Origin: Muribaculaceae bacterium
GTDB taxonomy: Bacteria > Bacteroidota > Bacteroidia > Bacteroidales > Muribaculaceae
NCBI GenBank assembly: GCA_017557425.1
Contig: JAFYYU010000012.1
Span: 1 to 64,000, forward strand
Direction of reading: 5' to 3'
Length of the DNA stretch: 64,000 nt
The notes under the pieces are model-generated. The model did not search any database. It was not told the DNA's origin and worked only from the letters and a program-made list of their open reading frames with translations. Numbering within the stretch: the first letter of the stretch is position 1; each line of letters opens with the position of its first letter. This document shows positions 49,864-58,013 of this stretch, piece after piece. The position numbers and the translations under genes are program-made.

Positions 49864-50565
49864 CTAGAACCTATCCACCCAGTCCATGACTTGTGTGATG
49901 CTGGTGATGGTGTTAGGATGGGCTTGAAGGTCTTCTTCTTCGGTCCATCCTTTGCCCTTGAGCCACAAGACGTGGCATCCCAGTTGCTCGGCGGGCTCTA
50001 TGTCTTTGTGCAAACTATCGCCTACCACGAGCACTTCGTTAGGTTCGAGTTCAAGAGCGTCAACGCCTAGTTTGAATAAGGTGGGATTGGGCTTACGCAC
50101 TCCCACGACGGCACTCTCGATGATGCCCTTGAACAAATGACGGATGCCGTAAACGCGCAGCACCTCATCGATATTTCCGTAAAAATTGCTGACCAACATC
50201 ATGGGGTAGCGTTCATGCAGGTGTTCGAGCACGGTGCGTGCTTCTTCGACGCACTCGCGAGCGGCATTGTCGCAGTAGGCTGCGATCTCTTTGACCCATC
50301 GGTCTTGGGTTTCGGTGTCGGGCTTGTCGGGCAAATAACTGATCTCCACTTTCACTTTCTTCAGCAATAAGGTGTGAAAATTGTTTTGAGGCATAATGAT
50401 GCGCTCACGCGCCAAGGCTCGCTCGCCCTCGACGTATGCGTTGCGGAAGGTCTCTTTGTCAATAGGCACTCCTGCCTGGCAGTAGCCTCGCCACAACACT
50501 TCGCTCCAGTGTGCACCGCGGCTGTCGAGTGTTCCACCGTAATCAAAGATGATGCCTTTAATCAT
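49864..50565 (-). CDS. HAD-superfamily hydrolase
   Basis: A 233-residue HAD protein with an alpha-helical cap (subfamily IA). Motif I is IIFDYGGTLDSRG, where the nucleophile Asp is present but the usual second Asp two residues on is Gly. Motif II is MLVSNFYGN, the Lys of motif III is in VVGVRKPNPTLF, and motif IV is VLVVGDSLHKDIEPAEQLG. A small-molecule phosphatase is most likely. It is 11 nt after pdxA and 35 nt before the nucleotidyltransferase, so the three form one operon. The substrate is unknown. Confidence 0.85.
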   Translation of the reverse strand: MIKGIIFDYGGTLDSRGAHWSEVLWRGYCQAGVPIDKETFRNAYVEGERALARERIIMPQNNFHTLLLKKVKVEISYLPDKPDTETQDRWVKEIAAYCDNAARECVEEARTVLEHLHERYPMMLVSNFYGNIDEVLRVYGIRHLFKGIIESAVVGVRKPNPTLFKLGVDALELEPNEVLVVGDSLHKDIEPAEQLGCHVLWLKGKGWTEEEDLQAHPNTITSITQVMDWVDRF

Positions 50566-50576
50566 GAGTGAGATGG

Positions 50577-51680
50577 TTATTCCCCTTTGGTCAGGTCAAG
50601 TTTCACGTTGTCGCGTCCGCGGTCTTGGAAGAGCTTGGGCAATGGATTCTGCTTGGCCTCATCATAGCGGATACGGTTGCGGTAAATGTCGATAGCCGTG
50701 TAAATAGCATGGCGCATCGATGTTTCATTGGCTATGCCCTGGCCGGCGATGTCATAGCCAGTGCCGTGGTCGGGACTGGTGCGCACGATGGGTAGTCCTG
50801 CGGTGAAGTTCACGCCTTCGTCCATGGCGATGGTTTTGAAGGGTGCCAGGCCTTGGTCGTGGTACATGGCAAGCGCGCCGTCAAATCGGCGGTAATGTCG
50901 GGCTCCAAAAAAACCGTCTGAGGCATATGGGCCAAAGCTCTGAATGCCTTCTTCATCAAGTGACTGCTGGATTGCCGGCATGATGATGTCGCGTTCTTCT
51001 GTCCCAAGTATCCCGTTCTCGCCTGCATGGGGGTTGAGTGAGAGCACGGCGATGCGGGGCCCGTCAATGTTGAAGTCTCGCTTCAGCGACGCGTTGAACA
51101 AGCGCAGCTTCTCACGAATGGCCTCGATGCTAAGGGCTTCCGAAACCTGTGACAAGGGCATATGGGTCGTAACGAGCGCCACGCGCAGGCAGCTGGTGCA
51201 CAGAATCATTAAAGCCTTGTTTCCCTCACCTGCTGCACTCTCTAGATATTCGGTCTGTCCCGGGAAATGGAATTGCTCGCTCTGAATGTTGTCTTTGCTG
51301 ATCGGGGCGGTGACGAGAACGTCGATGCGCCCTGCTTTCAGGTCCCGAACGGCTGCTTCTAGTGCGGTAAATGATGCTAGGCCAGCTTGTTTGCTGGGGT
51401 GTCCTAATTCCACCTTGATTTCCTGGTCGATGCATTCCACAAGATTGGGCATGTTGTCCCTGATGTGCTCGGCGCTCTTGCTGTGATTTATCTGGAAACC
51501 AGGCAAACTGCACGCATTACGGTGATAACTCACCACTTTGCTTGAGCCGTAGATTACGGGGATACACATTTCCATCATTTCGGGGACGGAAATGGCTTTA
51601 AGGGCTACTTCAATGCCGATTCCGTTGGTGTCGCCGATGGTGATGCCGACTTTCAGCCGTTTGTTATTGTTGTCACTCAT
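50577..51680 (-). CDS. pdxA: 4-hydroxythreonine-4-phosphate dehydrogenase
   Basis: Pyridoxal phosphate synthesis enzyme of the DXP-dependent route. The start at 51680 (MSDNNNKRLKVGITIGDTNG) gives 367 residues; the frame is open 60 nt further, but that part lies over the promoter. Motifs: GITIGDTNGIGIEVALKA, VTAPISKDNIQ, FPGQTEYLE, THMPLSQVSEAL, LNPHAGENGILGTEE and the metal-binding YHDQGLAPFK with RTSPDHGTGYDIAG. A minus-strand TACCTTTGC lies at 51726-51734. Confidence 0.95.
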   Translation of the reverse strand: MSDNNNKRLKVGITIGDTNGIGIEVALKAISVPEMMEMCIPVIYGSSKVVSYHRNACSLPGFQINHSKSAEHIRDNMPNLVECIDQEIKVELGHPSKQAGLASFTALEAAVRDLKAGRIDVLVTAPISKDNIQSEQFHFPGQTEYLESAAGEGNKALMILCTSCLRVALVTTHMPLSQVSEALSIEAIREKLRLFNASLKRDFNIDGPRIAVLSLNPHAGENGILGTEERDIIMPAIQQSLDEEGIQSFGPYASDGFFGARHYRRFDGALAMYHDQGLAPFKTIAMDEGVNFTAGLPIVRTSPDHGTGYDIAGQGIANETSMRHAIYTAIDIYRNRIRYDEAKQNPLPKLFQDRGRDNVKLDLTKGE

Positions 51681-51725
51681 TCGATGTTCTCTAATTTTAT
51701 AATGTTGTTTTGGTCGTTTCGACTT

Positions 51726-51734
51726 GCAAAGGTA
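51726..51734 (-). promoter_or_regulatory. Promoter -7 box for pdxA
   Basis: Minus strand TACCTTTGC, 46 nt before the chosen start. Confidence 0.6.
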
Positions 51735-51825
51735 CATCATTATTCCAAATCTTGCAACCTTGAACTGGCGGATTGTCGTTGACGCCCCTCAAGTATTGTC
51801 AGGTATGCCTTTGATTTGGTTTGTA

Positions 51826-52863
51826 TTATTCGGGTAAGCCTGTGTGTGGCTTTGTGCTTGAAGTTTTTCGGTAAAACAAATGATGTAAAAGACTGAACAC
51901 CATTACTAAGGCTAAATAGATGGCGACCATTGCCGAAACGCTTAAAGTGGTGTTGCCCAGTGCTTGATATAGTGTCATGCGTATAAACGGATGAATAACA
52001 AAAATGCTGGCAGATATCATGCCGACGGCGTTGATAAGTTTAAAGTTCATCAGCATAACCAGGCTGCCAAAAAACAGGATGGTGCACAACTCTGTAAACG
52101 GAATAAATGTTTTAATAGTCATGCATAAATATAACGTTATCAAAGAGGTCGGGAGTAGTGCCCATAGCCATGATTTGGAGGGCTGATACGGGGTCTTTGC
52201 GGCAATCAGTCCCAGCAGGAACGGTGCGCCCCATCCAATGCAATTCTGCCTGAACCACCACATTGTGTCATCTGTAGTGAGATAGAGGAAGGTGTAGTTG
52301 AGCGCGATTGCACCAGCCATCAGCATCAACAACTTGGATGCCCCCCATTTCCTGATAAATAGAAATATTAAATAAAATTGCAAAATTGCGCCAAAAAACC
52401 AATACACTCCCGGTTCAATGACAAATCCGTTATCTCCATAGCTTAGGAAGTTGATTGTAAAGGTCAGCTGGGCGATGATAGACTGCCAGTTATGAGGCTC
52501 GCCGCACCAATAGTGCTGAACCACGACATAGAGTACATAAACAGGAGCAAGCAATACCCACAATTTAACCACATGGCGGTGGATGAAGCTCGTCTTGTCG
52601 ATGCTGCCGTCGCCATATTTACGCATTAGGCCATAACCGCTAACAAACAGGAACAGGGCCACGCCGATCCAGCCGGTAAATGAGAAAAAGTGCCAGATAG
52701 AAGGTTGGGTCGTGACCATGGCGGTGAAGTCGGTGGTCGCCGCTTGGGAATAGGCCATCTCGTTGCAGCCCATGCCCATGATGTGGTCCACGTAGTTATG
52801 GATCACGATCAGCAGGATGGCATAGCCTTTCAGGCCGTTGCATTGTTCGCGTGTCAGTGTCAT
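51826..52863 (-). CDS. Membrane acyltransferase (acyltransferase 3 family)
   Basis: A 345-residue integral-membrane protein with about ten hydrophobic segments. The start at 52863 gives MTLTREQCNGLKGYAILLIV followed by the conserved His in IVIHNYVDHIMGMG and the SFTGWIGVALFLFVSGYGLM segment typical of the family. The frame is open to 53052, but that extension contains the promoter. It likely O-acylates a surface glycan. It is divergent from the capsule operon that begins at 53215. A minus-strand TAATTTTGC lies at 52919-52927. Confidence 0.85.
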   Translation of the reverse strand: MTLTREQCNGLKGYAILLIVIHNYVDHIMGMGCNEMAYSQAATTDFTAMVTTQPSIWHFFSFTGWIGVALFLFVSGYGLMRKYGDGSIDKTSFIHRHVVKLWVLLAPVYVLYVVVQHYWCGEPHNWQSIIAQLTFTINFLSYGDNGFVIEPGVYWFFGAILQFYLIFLFIRKWGASKLLMLMAGAIALNYTFLYLTTDDTMWWFRQNCIGWGAPFLLGLIAAKTPYQPSKSWLWALLPTSLITLYLCMTIKTFIPFTELCTILFFGSLVMLMNFKLINAVGMISASIFVIHPFIRMTLYQALGNTTLSVSAMVAIYLALVMVFSLLHHLFYRKTSSTKPHTGLPE

Positions 52864-52918
52864 ATCTGTTTGAGTGTCAGAGCCACTAATGAAAGTGTTC
52901 TTGTGGCGGCTCCAAAAC

Positions 52919-52927
52919 GCAAAATTA
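52919..52927 (-). promoter_or_regulatory. Promoter -7 box for the acyltransferase
   Basis: Minus strand TAATTTTGC, 56 nt before the start. Confidence 0.55.
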
Positions 52928-53021
52928 CTGCGATTTCTTACACTGGCAATCTTTTGAGTCGTTTTATTTACAGTAACCTCAATTTTTCGACTACAAACTT
53001 GTGTATGTCGGCACAAAAACG

Positions 53022-53030
53022 TAATTTTGC
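53022..53030 (+). promoter_or_regulatory. Promoter -7 box of the capsule operon
   Basis: Plus strand TAATTTTGC, about 185 nt before the first gene of the operon, leaving a long untranslated leader. Confidence 0.55.
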
Positions 53031-53036
53031 AAGTTG

Positions 53037-53214
53037 AAACCATGCACGGCAAGTGCCCTAATCATGGGCATAAAAGCCACTGCATATTGTGACATAAGAG
53101 GTAACTCGCTGATAATGACTACTGCGATAGTGTCGCCAGCATTGCCTGCTCTCCACTGGTACGCCAGGCCACAAGGCCCGGTGACCCCCGTTTTATATCT
53201 AACAGACGACAGCG
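53037..53214 (+). promoter_or_regulatory. Long leader of the capsule operon
   Basis: About 178 nt between promoter and the DegT gene. Small hairpins are visible (TGCCC/GGGCA near 53055-53073; GGCC-acaa-GGCC near 53167-53178). A 62-codon open frame runs through it and ends overlapping the DegT start, but it begins with TTG and has no recognisable protein features. Regulatory function is inferred from length only. Confidence 0.35.
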
Positions 53215-54324
53215 ATGAATAAAGATGTGATAACCGTAACTTCACCCTTGCTTCCCGATTTAGACGAGTTCAACCAGATGCTGCGTGAAATCTGGGACAG
53301 CAAGTGGATAACCAATAATGGCAGTTTCCATCAACGGCTCGAAAAGGCGCTATGTGAATACCTCAAGGTGCCTTATATCAGCCTGTTCACCAACGGCACG
53401 CTGCCGCTCATCACGGCGCTGCAGGCCCTTAACATAAGCGGCGAGGTCATCACTACGCCCTACAGTTTTGTGGCCACGACACACTCGCTGTGGTGGAACG
53501 GCATCAAGCCGGTGTTTGTCGATATCGACCCCGCAACGGGGGGCATTGACCCCGACCGCATCGAGGCTGCCATCACACCGCGCACAACGGCCATCATGCC
53601 GGTTCACGTCTATGGCAAGCCGTGCCGCACGAGCGAAATTCAAGCCATTGCTGACAAGTACGGCCTGCGTGTCATCTATGACGCCGCCCATGCCTTCGGC
53701 ATCGAGGTGGACGGCAAGAGCATCCTCACCGAGGGCGACATGTCAACGCTGAGTTTCCATGCCACCAAGGTCTATAACACCATCGAGGGCGGCGCTTTGG
53801 TCATGCATGACGAAAAGATGAAGCAGCGCATCGACTATCTCAAGAACTTCGGCTTTGCCAGCGAGACCGAGGTAGTCGCCCCGGGCATCAACGGCAAGAT
53901 GGATGAGATGCGCTCGGCCTATGGCCTATTGAACCTGCGCCAGGTGGATGCCTGTATTGAGGCACGCCACCAGGTGGCCATCCGTTATCGTGAGGCGTTG
54001 CGTCCCGTCGAGGGTATCACATTCTGGGACGACATGCCAGGAGTGCGCCACAACTACAGCTACTTTCCTATCTTTGTCGATGCTGAGAAGTACGGCATGA
54101 CGCGCGACGAGCTCTTCAACAAGTTGCGTGGTCAGGGTATTCTTGCCCGCCGCTATTTCTATCCCCTCATCAGCGACTTTTCTACCTACTGGGGCCTGCC
54201 CAGCGCCACCCGCGAGAACCTGCCCAACGCCACACGCATGGCCGACACCGTCATCTGCCTGCCCATGCACCACCAGCTCACCGATGCTGACCTCGATCGC
54301 ATCCTCAACCTCATCATCAAGTAA
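53215..54324 (+). CDS. DegT/DnrJ/EryC1/StrS aminotransferase
   Basis: PLP-dependent sugar aminotransferase that makes an amino sugar nucleotide. The 369 residues include NGTLPLITALQALNISGEVI, TTPYSFVATTHSLWWNGIKP, an IMPVHVYGKPC loop, VIYDAAHAFGIEVDG with the PLP-ring Asp, and the Schiff-base Lys in LSFHATKVYNTIEGG. Near-full set for an active enzyme. It is the first gene after the long leader and is followed after 7 nt by the ATP-grasp gene, so they are co-transcribed. Confidence 0.93.
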   Translation: MNKDVITVTSPLLPDLDEFNQMLREIWDSKWITNNGSFHQRLEKALCEYLKVPYISLFTNGTLPLITALQALNISGEVITTPYSFVATTHSLWWNGIKPVFVDIDPATGGIDPDRIEAAITPRTTAIMPVHVYGKPCRTSEIQAIADKYGLRVIYDAAHAFGIEVDGKSILTEGDMSTLSFHATKVYNTIEGGALVMHDEKMKQRIDYLKNFGFASETEVVAPGINGKMDEMRSAYGLLNLRQVDACIEARHQVAIRYREALRPVEGITFWDDMPGVRHNYSYFPIFVDAEKYGMTRDELFNKLRGQGILARRYFYPLISDFSTYWGLPSATRENLPNATRMADTVICLPMHHQLTDADLDRILNLIIK

Positions 54325-54331
54325 CCCCAAG

Positions 54332-55546
54332 ATGGCTGAACGGAAAAAGAAACTGATGCTTTTGGGTGGCTTGCGCTACCTGTTGCCCGTCATCGAGGCG
54401 GCCCATCGTCATGGTATCCACGTCATCACCGTGGATTATCTGCCTGGTAACATTGCACACCGTTATAGCGATGAGTACCATAACGTGAGCATCATCGACA
54501 AGGAGGCTGTGCTAGCATTAGCCCAAAAACTGCAGATCGACGGCATCATGTCGTTTGCCGTTGACCCGGGCGTCGTTGCTGCTGCATACGTTGCCGAAAA
54601 GATGGGATTGCCTTTCCAATGCAGCTACGAGGCCGCCTGCATCCTGCAGGACAAATCCCGTTTCCGCAAGTTTCTTGCCGATAACGGCTTCAATGTGCCC
54701 AATGCCCGCGGCTTTGACAATGCTGAAGAGGCCTTGAAGGATATAGACTATTTCAACTGGCCTGTCATTGTCAAACCGGTGGACAGCGCCGGTAGCAAGG
54801 GCGTCACCCGTGTTGATGAGCCTGCCAATCTCCCCGCTGCCATTGCCCATGCCCTCGACTCTTCCCCCTCTAAACACTTCATCATCGAGGACTTCTTGGA
54901 GAAAAAGGGTCCGTCGATGGGCGATGAGTGTTTTGTGGTTGACGGAGTACTCAAGTACAATGCCTTCTATGATCAGTTCTTTGACAATGAGGCGATAAAT
55001 CCGTACGCTCCGTCTGGCGAGTTATGGCCGTCAGCCATGGACAAGGCCCACGAGCAGGATTTTAAGGATCAATTGCAGCGTCTTTTTGACCTCTTGCATA
55101 TTTCGACTGGTATCTTCAACGTCGAGTGTCGTGTATGCACCAATGGCAAACCTTATCTTATGGAGGTATCTCCTAGGGCAGGCGGAAATCGTTTGGCCGA
55201 GATATTGAACTATGCAGCCGACGTTGATATCATCGAGGCTGAGGTTTGTGCTTCGGTAGGCTTGCCTCTGCCCGATGTTCATGAGCCTAACTACAATGGC
55301 TACTACGCCATAAATGTCCTTCACAGCGAAAAAAATGGCACTTTCAAGGATATTTGCATTGACGCCAACTTTGATAAAGCGCATGTGATTGAGCATGACT
55401 TGTGGGTCAAGCCAGGTGATGTCGTATCGGGTTTCACTGGTGCCAACCAGTCGTTGGGAACGATCTTCCTGAGATTTGATACTCGAGAGCAACTGGACCA
55501 GTTCGTTCAGGCTCCCAACCGATTCATTTCAATTATTACCGAATGA
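54332..55546 (+). CDS. ATP-grasp ligase
   Basis: A 404-residue ATP-grasp protein that couples ATP hydrolysis to forming an amide or similar bond via an acyl phosphate. The start at 54332 (MAERKKKLMLLGGLRYLLPV) follows the DegT stop by 7 nt. Domain order: preATP-grasp Rossmann part, then ILQDKSRFRKFLADNGFNVP, NWPVIVKPVDSAGSKGVTRV with the ATP-binding Lys, a FIIEDFLEKKGPSMGDEC strand, and metal-binding Glu/Asn near LMEVSPRAGGNRLAEIL. It resembles carbamoyl-phosphate/carnosine-type ligases. In a capsule operon it may attach an amino acid to an amino sugar. Overlaps the next gene by 4 nt. Confidence 0.88.
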   Translation: MAERKKKLMLLGGLRYLLPVIEAAHRHGIHVITVDYLPGNIAHRYSDEYHNVSIIDKEAVLALAQKLQIDGIMSFAVDPGVVAAAYVAEKMGLPFQCSYEAACILQDKSRFRKFLADNGFNVPNARGFDNAEEALKDIDYFNWPVIVKPVDSAGSKGVTRVDEPANLPAAIAHALDSSPSKHFIIEDFLEKKGPSMGDECFVVDGVLKYNAFYDQFFDNEAINPYAPSGELWPSAMDKAHEQDFKDQLQRLFDLLHISTGIFNVECRVCTNGKPYLMEVSPRAGGNRLAEILNYAADVDIIEAEVCASVGLPLPDVHEPNYNGYYAINVLHSEKNGTFKDICIDANFDKAHVIEHDLWVKPGDVVSGFTGANQSLGTIFLRFDTREQLDQFVQAPNRFISIITE

Positions 55547-56484
55547 CTTCCATTGGCGGATACTTCGAACTGGAACTGCTAAGCAACGAGGCTTATCACA
55601 AGGGAGCCTTGGCGCTGAACACCGGGCGCAATTGCCTGGAATATGTTCTGCGTTCCCGTGGCTACAAGAAAGTGTATCTGCCATACTATTCCTGCGAGGT
55701 ACTTCTGGAACCGTTCAACAAGCTGGGTGTGGAATACAGTTTTTACCACCTCAATGGCAGCCTTGAACTTGACCGGTTGGTTTCTCTCCAAGACGGCGAG
55801 GCCTTGCTCTATATCAACTATTTCGGGCTCAAGCAGGACTATGTCACATCGTTGACAGCCACCTATGGCGAACAACTGATTGTGGATAACACCCAGGCAT
55901 TTTATGCAAAGCCCATCGAGGGGATAGACACCTTCTACAGTTGCCGAAAGTTCTTCGGTGTTGCTGATGGTGCATACCTGTATTGTTTACAGCCACTTGA
56001 TATGGAATTAGAGCAAGACCAGTCCTGGGCACGGATGGAGTATCTGCTCAAGAGAATCGACGTTTCTCCTGAAGTGGCTTACGCCGACTTCAGGACTCAG
56101 AGCAAACTTCTCAATAACAACCCGATCAAGAGGATGTCCAGTTTGACCGACCGCATCATGGCGTCAATCGACTATGCTGGTGTGGCCGAGCGCCGCAGGA
56201 TCAATTTCAAGCAACTCGATGAGGCTATTGGACATATCAATGGCATCAAATGGAATTTGACTGATGATGCTGTGCCGATGGTGTATCCGTTCCTTACTGA
56301 AGATGTTGATCTGCGTCAGCGTTTGATCGATAACAAAATCTATGTCGCCCAATACTGGCCCAATGTGCTCCAATGGTGCACCCCAGCTGATTCAGCACAT
56401 AAACTGACACAATGTCTCTTGCCCCTGCCCATCGACCAACGATACGGCGAGCATGAAATGAACAGAATCATTCAAACTATATGA
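55543..56484 (+). CDS. DegT-like PLP-fold protein of capsule operons
   Basis: A 313-residue protein distantly similar to DegT aminotransferases: ALALNTGRNCLEYVLRSRGY, KVYLPYYSCEVLLEPFNKLG, LLYINYFGLKQDYVTSLTAT, LIVDNTQAFYAKPI with the PLP Asp, and TFYSCRKFFGVADGAYLYC, where Lys sits at the Schiff-base place. It is shorter than usual and lacks much of the C-terminal domain pattern, so substrate and activity are open. The ATGA overlap with the preceding gene shows tight coupling. A truncated ORF starts at 56481, again overlapping its stop. Confidence 0.78.
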   Translation: MTSIGGYFELELLSNEAYHKGALALNTGRNCLEYVLRSRGYKKVYLPYYSCEVLLEPFNKLGVEYSFYHLNGSLELDRLVSLQDGEALLYINYFGLKQDYVTSLTATYGEQLIVDNTQAFYAKPIEGIDTFYSCRKFFGVADGAYLYCLQPLDMELEQDQSWARMEYLLKRIDVSPEVAYADFRTQSKLLNNNPIKRMSSLTDRIMASIDYAGVAERRRINFKQLDEAIGHINGIKWNLTDDAVPMVYPFLTEDVDLRQRLIDNKIYVAQYWPNVLQWCTPADSAHKLTQCLLPLPIDQRYGEHEMNRIIQTI

Positions 56485-56670
56485 TAGAAGAAAAAAAGAG
56501 ACTGTTGGTATTAGGAGCGACATCTAGGGAAATATCCATTGTGGAAAGGATACAACAAATGGGTGAAACTGGCCATCGGCATTCTCTTGGGCGCAGTACT
56601 ATATCTAGCCATTGCCAAGGTCTTTAGTATGCCCGAGCTGCAAGAAGCCCCTGACATCATCCACCGGTAA
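56481..56670 (+). pseudogene. Chimeric scar: ATP-grasp start joined to flippase end
   Basis: An ATGA-coupled start at 56481 opens MIEEKKRLLVLGATSREISI, which looks like the N-terminus of an ATP-grasp ligase, but the likeness ends at about 56558. From 56560 to 56670 the DNA instead matches the last 115 nt of the flippase gene (61011-61124) in another frame: VKLAIGILLGAVLYLAIAKV, then PELQEA...DIIHR and a stop. The first frame stops at 56627. Neither part can work. It is a deletion or recombination junction. Confidence 0.8.
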
Positions 56671-56764
56671 TAAAACTACAAATTTCGCAAATTGAACGAT
56701 TGATTTGGTGTCAAGCTAATTCGTTTAATTCGTATAATTAGCAGACAGAAAAAAGATTCGGAAT
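56671..56764. other. Short gap before GT2
   Basis: 94 nt of AT-rich DNA with the motif AATTCGTTTAATTCG (56718-56732), similar to 10345-10360. No gene. Confidence 0.4.
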
Positions 56765-57748
56765 ATGTTGAAAGGTGATCCACTGGTATCAATCCGTTGT
56801 CTAGTCTATAACCATGAGCCGTATTTGAGGCAGTGCTTGGACGGCTTTGTGATGCAGCAGACCACTTTCTCCTTCGAGGCCATTGTTCACGACGACGCTT
56901 CGACAGACGGCTCTGCAGCCATCATCCGTGAGTACGCCGAGAAGTACCCCGATATCATCAAGCCCATCTACGAGACCGAGAACCAGTTCAGCAAACCAGG
57001 TGACACTATAGGCCACATCATGCGTGCCGCCGTGCACCCCAATGCAAAATACGTCGCCATGTGCGAAGGCGACGACTACTGGACCGACCCTCACAAACTG
57101 CAACTCCAAGTCGACTTCCTCGAATCCCACCCCGACTATTACATGACCTGCCATGCCTACCTGTTCTATTATGAGGACACAAAGGCTTTTGAACCACATC
57201 CGTTTCTTGATGAGATGCCGCTCGAGTTGTTCAATGGCAGGGAGTACTGCACGCCGTCGATAGAGGAGTACTTTAATCCCATCTGGTTTACGCAAGCCAC
57301 GACATTGGTCAGAAGAAATCAACCATATGCCACGGATGAAACATTAGATCATTATCCTCTTGTTATCGACCATATTGAGTGCTACTACATGCTCAAGGCT
57401 GGTAAGTGTGCCTTGTTTAAGGATGTGATGGGCGTTTATCGCAAGCATTCGGGCGGCCTCTTTTCGGGGCATGATTTACTCAAGTGGGCTGAGATTGAAT
57501 TAAGAAACAAATTGGTTTTATATCAATTGGAAAAAGAACCTGCGGCGTTGCGTTCGATTGACCAACATTTCGTTGATACGTTCATACCTTACCTGTCCCA
57601 AAAAGACTTTCCAAAAGCCCGGCAAGTCTTATCTGAATATGTCAAAGTTGTCCCCATCAAGAATTTAATGAAAAGCTTGATGCGAATAATAAAGATGGGC
57701 GTTCGGTCTGTTTGCAAAACTTCTTGTGGAACTAATGATATACGTTAA
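56765..57748 (+). CDS. Glycosyltransferase family 2 (paralogue A)
   Basis: A 327-residue GT-A enzyme. It begins MLKGDPLVSIRCLVYNHEPY and has LRQCLDGFVMQQTTFSFEAI, VHDDASTDGSAAIIREYAEK and the CEGDDYWTDPHKLQ metal site. The first 120 residues are close to those of the GT2 at 61218, while the rest differs, so the two genes share a 5' half only. The acceptor part (YCTPSIEEYFNPIWFTQATT) is of the kind seen in capsule transferases of Bacteroides. Located between two recombination scars. Confidence 0.9.
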   Translation: MLKGDPLVSIRCLVYNHEPYLRQCLDGFVMQQTTFSFEAIVHDDASTDGSAAIIREYAEKYPDIIKPIYETENQFSKPGDTIGHIMRAAVHPNAKYVAMCEGDDYWTDPHKLQLQVDFLESHPDYYMTCHAYLFYYEDTKAFEPHPFLDEMPLELFNGREYCTPSIEEYFNPIWFTQATTLVRRNQPYATDETLDHYPLVIDHIECYYMLKAGKCALFKDVMGVYRKHSGGLFSGHDLLKWAEIELRNKLVLYQLEKEPAALRSIDQHFVDTFIPYLSQKDFPKARQVLSEYVKVVPIKNLMKSLMRIIKMGVRSVCKTSCGTNDIR

Positions 57749-57755
57749 GATTTTT

Positions 57756-57964
57756 ATGTCAACGCTTTCGGTAATAGTTCCAGTCTATAGCGCACCGTTA
57801 ATTTCTGGCTCGCGGCACTGAAAGATATGGACCATTTCAATTGGCCAGTCATCGTCAAACCCGTGGACATTACCAGCAGCAAAGACGTTACACGCATTGC
57901 CAAGGGACAACTGGACCACTTTGTGTTGGTTCTCAACCGATTCATTTCAATCATTACCCAATGA
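57756..57964 (+). pseudogene. Chimeric scar: GT2 start joined to ATP-grasp fragments
   Basis: From 57756 the frame reads MSTLSVIVPVYSAPLIS, a GT2 N-terminus. From about 57814 the DNA matches the ATP-grasp gene region near 54732-54815 (ALKDMDHFNWPVIVKPVD, then SSKDVTRI). After an internal deletion it continues with the ATP-grasp C-terminus (GQLDHFVLVLNRFISIITQ, compare 55488-55546) to a TGA at 57962-57964. Three segments from two gene types are joined; no product is expected. Confidence 0.8.
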
Positions 57965-58013
57965 AAGCTAAGTTTGATGCCTTTTTTTGGGGGCTTTCTT
58001 AGAGTAAATATTA

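Noticed and set aside
53034-53222. 62-codon ORF in the capsule leader overlapping the DegT start
   Set aside because: It begins with TTG, has no family resemblance or RBS, and its composition is like untranslated leader; kept only as part of the leader entry.
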